Shown one piece after another: positions 6,861 through 15,165 of a DNA stretch of 64,000 nucleotides. The stretch comes from Alteriqipengyuania_B sp035481675. GTDB lineage: Bacteria > Pseudomonadota > Alphaproteobacteria > Sphingomonadales > Sphingomonadaceae. Under the pieces are notes generated by a model. That model saw only the letters and a list, made by a program, of their open reading frames with translations. It did not search any database and was not told the DNA's origin. Every line of letters starts with the position of its first letter. Position 1 is the stretch's first letter. A program made the position numbers and the translations under genes. Location of the stretch: positions 992,001 to 1,056,000 of the forward strand of contig NZ_JAYJJW010000001.1 of NCBI RefSeq assembly GCF_035481675.1, given 5' to 3'.

Positions 6861-8296
6861 GCGAGCTTCCATTCCCAGCCGAGCGGATCGCCGTCCATCA
6901 CTTCGACGCCCTTGGCCGCAAGCTCGTCGCGGATGGCGTCGGAGGTGGCGAAGTCCTTTTCGGCGCGGGCGGCCTTGCGGCGGGCAAGCGCATCCTCGAT
7001 CTCGCTCTCTTCGATCGCGGCGGACGCGGGACGGATGCGGAGATCGGCGCGGGAGACGGACAGCAGGTCGAGGCCGAGCACCGCGTCCATGTCGGCAATG
7101 ACGCCACGCTTGACGGCGCCATCGACTTTCTTGACCGCGAGCGCTTCTTCAAGCGCCACGAGCGCCACGGCGGTGTTGAGATCGTCGGAGACCGCTGCGG
7201 CAAATTTATCGCGCATCGGCGCAAATTTTGGATGGTCGGCATCACCGATATCGCCTTCGCCCAGCCGCTCTACCGCCATCACCATCCGCTTCAACCGCGT
7301 CAGCGCCGCCTCAAGCCCTTCCCACGAGAACTCCAGCTCGCTGCGGTAATGCGCCTGCAGGCACATGAGGCGGTAGGCGAGCGGATGGTAGCCCTTGTCG
7401 ACCAGCAGTTGCAGCCGGAGGAACTCGCCCGCGCTCTTCGACATCTTCCCGCTGCGTTCGACGAGGAAGTTGTTGTGCATCCAGATCTTCGCGCCCGAAT
7501 TGCGCGCATCGTCCAGGCCATTCGTGCAGCACCAGGCCTGGTTCTGCGCGATCTCGTTCGGGTGATGGATTTCGCGGTGGTCGATCCCGCCGGTGTGGAT
7601 GTCGAACGGGAAGCCCAAAAGCGCCTCGCCCATGACCGAGCATTCAAGGTGCCAGCCCGGCGCACCGCGTCCCCACGGGCTGTCCCATTCCATCTGCCGC
7701 GTTTCGCCAGCAGGGGTCTTGCGCCAAATGGCGAAGTCGGCGGCGTTGCGTTTGCCCTCGACCGTGTCGATCCGGCCTTCGCCTTCATCGGTTACTGCAC
7801 GCGCAAGCCGCCCGTAGTCGTCCACCGTCGAGACGTCGAAATAGAGCCCGCTGTCGAGTTCATAGCAGTGCTTTTCGGCGATCCGCTCTCCCCACGCGAT
7901 CATCGCCTCGACATATTCGGTTGCGCGCGGGTGCTGCTTCGACTGCACGTTCAGCCGCGCAAGGTCGCGCTCGAAATCCTGCTGGTAGAATTTGGCGATG
8001 TCCCACGCGCTCTTCCCCTCGCGCGCGGCCATCCGCTCCATCTTGTCCTCGCCCTCGTCCGCGTCGGAGGTCAGGTGGCCGACATCGGTGATGTTGATGA
8101 CATGGGTGAGCTTGTAGCCCTTCCACTGCAGCACCCTCCCCAGCGTGTCGGCGAAGACATAGGCGCGCATGTTGCCGATGTGCTGGTAGTTGTAGACCGT
8201 CGGCCCGCAGGAATACACGCGCGCCTCGCCCGGATGGACGGGCTCGAAGGTCTCGAGGCTGCGGGTGAGCGAGTTGAAAAGCTTGAGGTCGGTCAT
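6857..8296 (-). CDS. cysS: Cysteinyl-tRNA synthetase
   Basis: 479 residues, class I synthetase. It joins cysteine to tRNA-Cys. The HIGH-type motif appears as YQHIGNMRAYVFAD near residue 36. The KMSKS loop is RSGKMSKSAGEFLR near residue 284. Zinc ligands are visible in YSCGPTVYNY, GWHLECSVMG and GGIDHREIHHPNEI. The C-terminal region (EIEDALARRKAARAEKDFAT and SDAIRDELAAKGVEV) is the typical anticodon-side helical bundle. It overlaps the downstream dehydrogenase by four bases. No T-box or other leader structure was seen upstream. Confidence 0.97.
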   Translation of the reverse strand: MTDLKLFNSLTRSLETFEPVHPGEARVYSCGPTVYNYQHIGNMRAYVFADTLGRVLQWKGYKLTHVINITDVGHLTSDADEGEDKMERMAAREGKSAWDIAKFYQQDFERDLARLNVQSKQHPRATEYVEAMIAWGERIAEKHCYELDSGLYFDVSTVDDYGRLARAVTDEGEGRIDTVEGKRNAADFAIWRKTPAGETRQMEWDSPWGRGAPGWHLECSVMGEALLGFPFDIHTGGIDHREIHHPNEIAQNQAWCCTNGLDDARNSGAKIWMHNNFLVERSGKMSKSAGEFLRLQLLVDKGYHPLAYRLMCLQAHYRSELEFSWEGLEAALTRLKRMVMAVERLGEGDIGDADHPKFAPMRDKFAAAVSDDLNTAVALVALEEALAVKKVDGAVKRGVIADMDAVLGLDLLSVSRADLRIRPASAAIEESEIEDALARRKAARAEKDFATSDAIRDELAAKGVEVMDGDPLGWEWKLA

Positions 8297-8329
8297 CGCA
8301 GGCGGCTTTGATAGCCTGCGCGCCGATGG

Positions 8330-8992
8330 TCAATCCCAGCCGAGGAAGCGGACGTGCTCGTCCAGCGGCACGCGCTCGCGCTCGAAATTGTTAACCGGCG
8401 CATTGGGATCGCGATAACCGATTGCCATGCCGCAGAAGAACATGGTGTGTTCGTGGTCGAGGCCGAGGTGGTCGCGGATGACGTTTGCGTAGTAGGCCAT
8501 GAATTCCTGGAAGCAGGAATCGAGCCCTTCTTCCCGCAGCAGCAGCGCCACGGTCTGCAGCCACATGCCCGTGTCCGACCATTGCGGCGCTTTCATCAGG
8601 CGCGGGAAATGGACAAACATGACGGCCGGCGCATCGAAGCTGGTGGCGTTGCGCGCCATCGCGTTCATGCGCGCCGCCTTGTCCTCCCGCTCGATCCCCA
8701 GCGCATCGAACATGCCGCGCGAAATGCCGTAGAGGCGCTCCTTGTACTTCTCTTCCGCCTTCGGGGCGTCCCAGTCGTATTCCAGCTCTTGCGGGGGCGT
8801 AGTCCGGATCTTCGCCTGCAAGTCCCTGAGCGGCTGGCCGGTGAGGATCGAGGCCTCCCACGGCTGGTAATTGCACCCCGACGCCGCCCAGCGCGCCTTG
8901 TCCATGACGCGCCGCAGCGTCTCCAGCTCGACCGGCGTGTCGAGATATTCACGGATCGAGCGACGGCTGGTGACGGCTTCGGTGACGTTCAT
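8330..8992 (-). CDS. Nitroreductase family protein
   Basis: 220 residues. It starts MNVTEAVTSRRSIREYLDTP, the FMN-binding SRRSIR block of the family. Further FMN/dimer elements are ARWAASGCNYQPWEASIL and QTVALLLREEGLDSCFQEFM. The C terminus has the usual G-x-x-DP turn (GMAIGYRDPNAPVNNFERER). These flavoenzymes reduce nitro or quinone-type substrates, or act as broad NAD(P)H oxidoreductases. The substrate is unknown. Its ATG overlaps the stop of the upstream unknown gene (ATGA), so it is the third member of a cobT operon. Confidence 0.9.
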   Translation of the reverse strand: MNVTEAVTSRRSIREYLDTPVELETLRRVMDKARWAASGCNYQPWEASILTGQPLRDLQAKIRTTPPQELEYDWDAPKAEEKYKERLYGISRGMFDALGIEREDKAARMNAMARNATSFDAPAVMFVHFPRLMKAPQWSDTGMWLQTVALLLREEGLDSCFQEFMAYYANVIRDHLGLDHEHTMFFCGMAIGYRDPNAPVNNFERERVPLDEHVRFLGWD

Positions 8993-9528
8993 TTTGCTTC
9001 CACTTTCATCTCACCCGTCACATCATCGCGCCACATCTTCAAATTCTCGGGATAGTCTGACCCGACTTGGCGAAAAATCCGAGCAACCTCAGAAGTGGTG
9101 ATGAAATTTAAGCGACTTTCTTTGTCGCGGTCGCTCGTAAAATATATTCCGCTGCCGAACTCTTCCTCACCCAACATGAAGATAAAGCTATGGGTTACCC
9201 GATGCGCTACATAGAGCACATCCCGTCTTTCTCGCTTCGGGAACTCGATGTTGTAATGCTCCCAAAACTCCGAACGATTGTACCAATCTACTAGGTCGGT
9301 ATTATCTAAACGGTCAAAGTACACGACATCCAGGAGCTGTCTTCGTGTGACTTGACTGAGCTTAGCAGGAGCTTCGAAGAGCTTTCTGATGCCATAGAAG
9401 CCAACAAAAAACTCTCGTTCGATCTGGCCAAATTGATCTTCTGTTATGTCTTCGAGGGACATCAATTCCTCGATGATGTCAGCTCCGCACAAAAGCGGAT
9501 CTTTCCAATATCGACTCTCTGTGATCAC
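8989..9528 (-). CDS. Hypothetical protein with lower GC, inserted in the cobT operon
   Basis: 179 residues starting MITESRYWKDPLLCGADIIE. The protein is acidic and aromatic-rich (EREFFVGFYGIRKLFEAPAK, later WYNRSEFWEHYNIEFPKRER) and looks soluble; no signal or membrane segment is visible. I do not recognise a family. Base composition is clearly more AT-rich than its neighbours, which suggests a foreign origin. Nevertheless it overlaps cobT upstream and the nitroreductase downstream by four bases each (ATGA), so it is cleanly stitched into the operon. That argues it is expressed and not a chance frame. Confidence 0.75.
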   Translation of the reverse strand: MITESRYWKDPLLCGADIIEELMSLEDITEDQFGQIEREFFVGFYGIRKLFEAPAKLSQVTRRQLLDVVYFDRLDNTDLVDWYNRSEFWEHYNIEFPKRERRDVLYVAHRVTHSFIFMLGEEEFGSGIYFTSDRDKESRLNFITTSEVARIFRQVGSDYPENLKMWRDDVTGEMKVEAK

Positions 9529-11348
9529 CCCTCAACCTCGAACAAATCCGCCAGCTGTTCGATGATCGTGCCGCCCAGCTGTTCGGCGTCCATGATGGTC
9601 ACTGCGCGGCGATAGTAGCGGGTGACGTCATGGCCGATGCCGATGGCGACCAGCTGCACCGGCGACTGGCGTTCGATCCATTCGATGACCTTGCGCAAGT
9701 GCGCCTCCAGATAACCGGCGTGGTTGACGCTGAGCGTGCTGTCGTCGACCGGCGCGCCGTCCGAGATCACCATCATGATGCGGCGGTCTTCGGGGCGGGC
9801 GAGCAGGCGGTTGTGCGCCCAGATCAGCGCCTCGCCGTCGATGTTTTCCTTCAGCAGCCCTTCGCGCATCATCAGGCCGAGATTGCGGCGCGCGTGGCGC
9901 CACGGCTCGTCGGCCTTCTTGTAGACGATGTGGCGCAGGTCGTTCAGGCGCCCGGGCTTCTGCGGCTTGCCGTCGGCGAGCCATTTCTCGCGGCTCTGGC
10001 CGCCTTTCCACGCCTTGGTGGTAAAGCCGAGGATCTCCGTCTTCACGCCGCAGCGTTCCAGCGTGCGGGCGAGGATGTCCGCGCTGATTGCCGCGATGCT
10101 TATCGGGCGGCCACGCATGGAGCCGGAATTGTCGATCAGCAGGGTGACGACCGTGTCCTTGAACTCGACCTCCCGTTCGATCTTGTAGCTGAGCGAGTGG
10201 CCGGGGCTGACGACGACGCGGGCAAGGCGCGCGGCATCCAGCAGGCCTTCCTCCTGGTCGAAATCCCAGCTGCGGTTCTGCTGCGCCATCAGGCGGCGCT
10301 GGAGCCGGTTGGCGAGCCGGGTGACCACGCTCTGCAAACCGGCCAGCTGGCTGTCGAGATAGGCGCGCAGGCGGGTCAGTTCCTCGCTGTCGCACAGCTC
10401 CTCCGCCTCGACGATCTCGTCGAAAGCATCGGTGAAAACATTGTAATCGAGCGCCAGCAACTCGTCTGCGGGGTGGCGGTTGGGGCGCACGGGCATCATG
10501 CCCTCCTCGCCCTCGTCCTGCGGCTCGCCCTCGGGGCTTTCGGCGTTCTCGTCGAACTCGGGCTCGCCCTCCCCGTCGGCGTCGCCTTCCGCCATTTCGC
10601 CGGCGACTTCGCTCGACCGGTCCTGGTCGGGATCGTCGGTCTGGTCGTCGCCCTGGTCCTCGTCGGGCTCGGCACCGTCCTGGTCCTCGCCATCCTCGTC
10701 GGTCGCGTCCTGCGCCTCGTCGGGGCGGGTGAGGTCGAGGTGGCGCAACAGGTCGAGGCTCAGCGACTGGAAGGCGGACTGGTCGTCCAGCGTCAGCGCC
10801 AGCCGCTCGAAATCGTCGCCGCTGCGGCTTTCGATGAATTCGCGCACGCTTTCGACCTCGGCGCGCACGCGCTCGGGCACCGACGCGCCGGTCAGCTTCT
10901 CGCGCAGCAGCAGGTGGAGCGCGGCGGGCAGCGGTACATCCTCACCCTCGCCCAGCTTGGACAGCGGGCCGGTCGCAACTTCGCTTTCCAGCGCGGCGGC
11001 CAGGTTGTCGCGCGTGCCCGCCATCGCCCGCGCACCCAGCGCCTCGTACCGCGCACGCTCGACCGCGTCATAGGCCGTGCGGGCCAGCGGCTCGGCCGGG
11101 GCGCCTTTTTCGTGCAGCGCCTCGTTATGGTGGCGCAGGCGCAGGGCGAAGCGATCGGACACGCCGCGCGCTTCGGCGGCCTGCTCTGCCGGCAGGTTGC
11201 GGGCGGGCATCGGTACGCGGAAATTATTGCCGGACTGAACCGGGCTTTCGGCGGTCCACGCGACCTCCACCTCTTCCTCGCGCGCAATCGCCCGCGAGGC
11301 GCCGGTTAGGGCGCGTTTGAACAGGTCGAGAGGCGTTTCGTCGGACAA
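9525..11348 (-). CDS. cobT: Cobaltochelatase subunit CobT
   Basis: 607 residues. CobT partners with CobS and CobN to insert cobalt into hydrogenobyrinate diamide in aerobic cobalamin synthesis. The N-terminal half (TPLDLFKRALTGASRAIARE) is helical. A very acidic linker runs from about residue 220 to 290 (for example DATDEDGEDQDGAEPDEDQG). The C-terminal third is a von Willebrand A domain with the MIDAS motif DNSGSMRG in VTLLIDNSGSMRGRPISIAA. All of this is typical of CobT. CobS and CobN are not adjacent. It heads an operon with the unknown gene at 8989 and the nitroreductase. Confidence 0.95.
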   Translation of the reverse strand: MSDETPLDLFKRALTGASRAIAREEEVEVAWTAESPVQSGNNFRVPMPARNLPAEQAAEARGVSDRFALRLRHHNEALHEKGAPAEPLARTAYDAVERARYEALGARAMAGTRDNLAAALESEVATGPLSKLGEGEDVPLPAALHLLLREKLTGASVPERVRAEVESVREFIESRSGDDFERLALTLDDQSAFQSLSLDLLRHLDLTRPDEAQDATDEDGEDQDGAEPDEDQGDDQTDDPDQDRSSEVAGEMAEGDADGEGEPEFDENAESPEGEPQDEGEEGMMPVRPNRHPADELLALDYNVFTDAFDEIVEAEELCDSEELTRLRAYLDSQLAGLQSVVTRLANRLQRRLMAQQNRSWDFDQEEGLLDAARLARVVVSPGHSLSYKIEREVEFKDTVVTLLIDNSGSMRGRPISIAAISADILARTLERCGVKTEILGFTTKAWKGGQSREKWLADGKPQKPGRLNDLRHIVYKKADEPWRHARRNLGLMMREGLLKENIDGEALIWAHNRLLARPEDRRIMMVISDGAPVDDSTLSVNHAGYLEAHLRKVIEWIERQSPVQLVAIGIGHDVTRYYRRAVTIMDAEQLGGTIIEQLADLFEVEG

Positions 11349-11360
11349 TGGTTCAGATGA

Positions 11361-12014
11361 TCAGAGGATCGACTGGCCAGTGGCTTCCCAGTCCTTCAGG
11401 AAGCCTTCGATGCCCTTGTCCGTCAGGACGTGGTTGGCGAGGCCCATGATGACCTTCGGCGGCGCGGTGGCGACATCCGCGCCGATCTTCGCGCTTTCCA
11501 GTATGTGGGTCGCGTGGCGCACGCTGGCGACGAGGATTTCGGTCGAGAAAGCGTAATTGTCGTAGATGCGACGGATGTCGGCAATCAGGTCCATGCCGTC
11601 GAACCCGTTATCGTCGTGCCGCCCCACGAAGGGGGAAACGAAGGTCGCGCCGGCCTTCGCCGCCAGCAGCGCCTGGTTGGCGGAAAAGCACAAAGTGACG
11701 TTCACCATCGTGCCATCGCCGGTCAGCGCCTTGCAGGTCTTCAGCCCGTCGATCGTCAGCGGCACCTTGATGCAGACATTGTCCGCGATCGCGCGCAGCT
11801 TTTCCGCTTCCTTCATCATCGTCGGGTGGTCCAGCGCGACCACTTCGGCGCTGACCGGCCCGTCGGTCAGGCCGCAGATTTCCTTCGTCACTTCCATGAA
11901 ATCCCGTCCCGATTTCGCAATCAGGCTGGGATTGGTGGTGACGCCGTCCAGGAGGCCCGTGGCGGCCAGTTCCTTGATGGCAACGATTTCGGCAGTGTCG
12001 GCAAAGAATTTCAT
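11361..12014 (-). CDS. fsa: Transaldolase-like fructose-6-phosphate aldolase (TalC/MipB type)
   Basis: 217 residues, matching the small-transaldolase subfamily. It starts MKFFADTAEIVAIKELAATG; FADTA is the family hallmark. The Schiff-base lysine is in NVCIKVPLTIDGLKTCKALT, where the IKVP context is conserved. The Ser/Thr-rich CFSANQALLAAKAGATFVSP block is also standard. Members either transfer dihydroxyacetone (transaldolase in the pentose phosphate pathway) or cleave fructose-6-phosphate; sequence alone does not decide which. It is 12 bases upstream of cobT on the same strand. Confidence 0.9.
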   Translation of the reverse strand: MKFFADTAEIVAIKELAATGLLDGVTTNPSLIAKSGRDFMEVTKEICGLTDGPVSAEVVALDHPTMMKEAEKLRAIADNVCIKVPLTIDGLKTCKALTGDGTMVNVTLCFSANQALLAAKAGATFVSPFVGRHDDNGFDGMDLIADIRRIYDNYAFSTEILVASVRHATHILESAKIGADVATAPPKVIMGLANHVLTDKGIEGFLKDWEATGQSIL

Positions 12015-12098
12015 GTGCGGGCCAGCCTTTTTGCGTGTGGGGCGAATCTCGCCAAGCCAGTTAGCGAAGGCTGGCCCCTGCGGCTAGGGCGCGGGCGT

Positions 12099-12800
12099 TC
12101 AGTACCCCCCGCCGGCGCCGAGCACGGCGATGATGGCGGGATCGTTGCTGAGGCGCGGGTTGTCGCGGATCAGCCCTTCCTCGACGCCCATCTGGTTCCA
12201 GATCGCATCGTCCGCCTCGCGCGCGAAATTGCCCACCGTGCGTTCGATATCGACGCCCGAGAGCGCGGACAGGAGCTGGCCGACCACGGGTTCGCGGCTG
12301 ATGCGCATGGCGTCGCCGATTTCCGGCACCATCACTTCGATCAGGGACTGGCCCATGTTGTTGCGCAGGAAGCCGGTGGCGGCGGTGCGCCCGCCGGTGA
12401 CCAGAGCGATGGCGTTGCCGATGCCGATGGTGCGCACTGTATCGTAGACGACCGGCGCGGCGCGTTCGGCACCCTCGACCGCGATCATCGCGAATTCGCG
12501 CTCCAGCCGGTCCTTCACGATGCCGCTGGTCAGGATCGACTGCAGCACGCCGCCGCGGTTGCCGAGCACGTTTGCAAGGCCGAGCTTGGCGATCTGCCCG
12601 TCGTACCAGCCGCCCGGCTCCGTCAGCGCGGCGAAGGTCCGCTCCGCGCTCAACAGCAGCAGGTTGCGGATGGCGTCGATCGGGCCCCAGCCGAAGCCGC
12701 CCAGGGTGGAGCAGCCGGCAAGGCCCACGCTGGCCGTGCCGGCGGCAATGCCGCGCAGCATGGTGCGGCGGTCGAGAATGGTGGTGGTGGCCTGCGTCAT
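12099..12800 (-). CDS. DUF4197 family lipoprotein, probably Tat-exported
   Basis: 233 residues from the chosen start MTQATTTILDRRTMLRGIAA. A longer frame exists upstream but overlaps priA without any signal. The N terminus contains a twin-arginine-like RRTMLRG followed by a hydrophobic stretch and the lipobox VGLAGC near residue 29. The mature part (NLLLLSAERTFAALTEPGGW and onward) with repeated helices is the DUF4197 domain, an uncharacterised periplasmic family. It is divergent from priA, with about 80 bases between start codons for both promoters. Confidence 0.82.
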   Translation of the reverse strand: MTQATTTILDRRTMLRGIAAGTASVGLAGCSTLGGFGWGPIDAIRNLLLLSAERTFAALTEPGGWYDGQIAKLGLANVLGNRGGVLQSILTSGIVKDRLEREFAMIAVEGAERAAPVVYDTVRTIGIGNAIALVTGGRTAATGFLRNNMGQSLIEVMVPEIGDAMRISREPVVGQLLSALSGVDIERTVGNFAREADDAIWNQMGVEEGLIRDNPRLSNDPAIIAVLGAGGGY

Positions 12801-12881
12801 AATCTTCGAACTCCCAATATCCCGGATTTCCGGGGATGGCCCTTGCGGGGATGGCTTTGCGGGCACCATATGGAGCCTTCC

Positions 12882-15047
12882 ATGAACCGCGTCCGACTCC
12901 TCGTTTTCAACGCCGCGCTGGGCGCGCTCGACTACCGCGTGCCCGACGGGATGGCGGTGGAGCCCGGCAGCGTGGTCATCGCGCCGCTCGGGCCCCGGCA
13001 GATCACCGGAATCGTCTGGGAAAACGAACATTTACCGACTGCCGAAGTTCCTGACGCCAAGCTGCGTCCCTTGCTCGCCGCCCTGCCCGTCCCGCCGATA
13101 CGCGCGCAGCTGCGCCGTTTGATCGAATGGACGGCGGACTATTACTGCGCCCCGATGAGCGCGGTGGCCCGGATGGCGCTGTCCAGCGGGCAGGCGCTGA
13201 AAGGTGCCAAAACCGCCATCGAATACCGCCTGTCGGGGCAGGAACCCGACCGGATGACGCCCAAGCGCGCGCAGGCGATGGACGCACTGCAGGGCGAGCA
13301 AGGCTCGATCCGCGAGCTGGCCGAGCTTTCGGGAACCTCGGAAGGCGTGCTGCGCGGGCTGGTGAACGGCGGCGTGCTGGAAGCGGTCGAAGTCGACCTC
13401 GACCGTCCCTACCCCCGCGCCGATGCCGGCCATTCGCTGGTGGAGCTGAATCCCGACCAGGAAGAAGTCGCAGGGCAGCTTGTCGAGGCGGTGGAGGCGG
13501 GCAAATTCGCGCCGTTCCTGCTCGACGGCGTGACCGGCTCCGGCAAGACGGAGACCTATTTCGAACCGATGGCGCAGGCGCTGCGGATGGACCGTCAGGT
13601 GCTGGTGCTGCTGCCCGAAATCGCGCTGACCGAGGCGTTCCTGAAGCGGTTCGAGGAGCGTTTCGGCGCGCCGCCGGTGGTGTGGCATTCCTCGCTCAAA
13701 TCGTCGGAGCGGCGGCGGGCCTGGCGCGCCATCGCGGCGGGCGAGGCGCAGGTCGTGGTGGGCGCGCGCTCGGCGCTATTCTTGCCCTTCGCCCGGCTAG
13801 GGCTTGTCGTCGTGGACGAGGCGCACGAAGTCAGCTTCAAGCAGGATGACGGGGTGCGCTATAACGCCCGCGATGTGGCCGTCATGCGCGCGCGGTTCGA
13901 AGGCGTGCCTGCCATCCTCGCCAGCGCGACGCCGGCGCTGGAGAGCCTGCAGATGGCGGCCAGCGGCATTTACGAACGGCTGGAATTGCCGAGCCGCTTC
14001 GGCAGCGCCGAACTGCCCGACATCGCGACGCTGGACCTGACGAAGCACCAGCCGGCGCGGCAGCACTGGCTCGCCCCGCCGCTGGTCGAGAAGCTGCAGG
14101 AGCGGCTGGACCGGGGCGAGCAATCGCTGCTGTTCCTCAACCGCCGCGGCTATGCGCCGCTGACCTTGTGCCGCCATTGCGGATACCGCTTCCAGTGCCC
14201 CAATTGCAGCGCCTGGCTGGTGGAACATCGCCTCAGCCAGCGGCTCGCCTGCCACCACTGCGGGCACGAGACCGCGCCGCCCGCCGCCTGCCCCGATTGT
14301 GGGGAGCCGGACTGCCTCGTCGCGTGCGGCCCCGGGGTGGAGCGGATTGCGGACGAGGTGCGCGAGGTACTGCCGGAGGCGCGCGTCGCGGTCGTCACGT
14401 CGGACACGCTCGGTTCGCCCGAACGCGCCGCAGCCTTCATTGCCGAGGCGCAGGCGCAGGCGATCGACGTGATCGTCGGCACCCAGCTGGTCACCAAGGG
14501 CTTCCACTTCCCCGAGCTGACGCTGGTCGGCGTGGTAGATGCCGACCTCGGCCTCGAAGGCGGGGACCTGCGCGCAGCGGAGCGGACGTACCAGCAGATC
14601 GCGCAGGTCGCCGGCCGCGCCGGGCGCGGGGAGAAGCCGGGCGAAGTCCTGCTGCAGACCCGCCACCCCGAAGCCGCGGTGATCCAGGCGCTGGTCGAAG
14701 GCGACCGGGACGCGTTCTACGAAGCGGAAACAGAGGCGCGCCGCCATGCCGGGGCCCCGCCTTTCGGCCGCTGGGCCGCCATCATCGTGTCGAGCGAGGA
14801 CGAGGCGGAGGCTCGTTCCGCCGCCAAGCTGCTCGGCGGGAGCAAGCCTGCCGCGGACGGGATAGACATCTACGGCCCCGCCCCTGCCCCGCTGTCTCTG
14901 CTGCGCGGGCGCTATCGCTATCGCCTGCTGGTGAATGCTCGGCGCAATGCGGACTTGCAGAAGGTGATCCGCAGCTGGCTGGGTGGCCACGAGTTTCCGC
15001 GCGGGGTGCGCGTGGCGATCGACATCGATCCCTACAGTTTCGTCTGA
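12882..15047 (+). CDS. priA: Primosomal protein N' (replication restart helicase)
   Basis: 721 residues from MNRVRLLVFNAALGALDYRV; an alternative start four codons upstream (12870) is possible. PriA recognises stalled forks and reloads the replisome. The helicase Walker A is DGVTGSGKTETYF near residue 215 and the DEAH box is LVVVDEAHEVSFKQDDG. Zinc-binding cysteines are in CRHCGYRFQCPNC, then CHHCG and CPDCGEPDC. The helicase C motifs (GTQLVTKGFHFPELTLVGVV and QVAGRAGRGEKPGEVLLQT) follow. Length is typical. The very long extension upstream to 11430 in the same frame is an overlap artefact and is not included. Confidence 0.97.
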   Translation: MNRVRLLVFNAALGALDYRVPDGMAVEPGSVVIAPLGPRQITGIVWENEHLPTAEVPDAKLRPLLAALPVPPIRAQLRRLIEWTADYYCAPMSAVARMALSSGQALKGAKTAIEYRLSGQEPDRMTPKRAQAMDALQGEQGSIRELAELSGTSEGVLRGLVNGGVLEAVEVDLDRPYPRADAGHSLVELNPDQEEVAGQLVEAVEAGKFAPFLLDGVTGSGKTETYFEPMAQALRMDRQVLVLLPEIALTEAFLKRFEERFGAPPVVWHSSLKSSERRRAWRAIAAGEAQVVVGARSALFLPFARLGLVVVDEAHEVSFKQDDGVRYNARDVAVMRARFEGVPAILASATPALESLQMAASGIYERLELPSRFGSAELPDIATLDLTKHQPARQHWLAPPLVEKLQERLDRGEQSLLFLNRRGYAPLTLCRHCGYRFQCPNCSAWLVEHRLSQRLACHHCGHETAPPAACPDCGEPDCLVACGPGVERIADEVREVLPEARVAVVTSDTLGSPERAAAFIAEAQAQAIDVIVGTQLVTKGFHFPELTLVGVVDADLGLEGGDLRAAERTYQQIAQVAGRAGRGEKPGEVLLQTRHPEAAVIQALVEGDRDAFYEAETEARRHAGAPPFGRWAAIIVSSEDEAEARSAAKLLGGSKPAADGIDIYGPAPAPLSLLRGRYRYRLLVNARRNADLQKVIRSWLGGHEFPRGVRVAIDIDPYSFV

Positions 15048-15088
15048 GGCCTGCCGGGCCCCTGTGAATTGGGCCGCTGCAAACTTCC

Positions 15089-15102
15089 TGCATTGGAATG
15101 CA
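15089..15102. promoter_or_regulatory. Inverted repeat upstream of metF, candidate operator
   Basis: TGCATT-GG-AATGCA is a perfect 6-base inverted repeat with a 2-base spacer, 63 bases before the metF start. The 118-base gap between priA and metF has no other strong structure. A symmetric site at this distance suggests a dimeric repressor or activator controlling metF-metH, but no regulator gene is adjacent. The loop is too short for an RNA hairpin, so a DNA site is the more likely reading. Confidence 0.4.
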
Positions 15103-15165
15103 AAGCAAACTTCGTCCGCCTTCGCCCTTCCCCTCGCTGCCGACTTTGCTAAGGCCCCACCCGCA

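Noticed and set aside
11430..12881. A 484-codon extension upstream of priA in the same frame
   Set aside because: It runs antisense through the aldolase and DUF4197 genes and has no PriA-like or other recognisable content. The conserved PriA N terminus begins at 12882.
15048..15165. A possible SAM-type riboswitch before metF
   Set aside because: I looked for SAM-II and SAH core sequences and pseudoknot pairing and did not find them. Only the inverted repeat at 15089 stands out.
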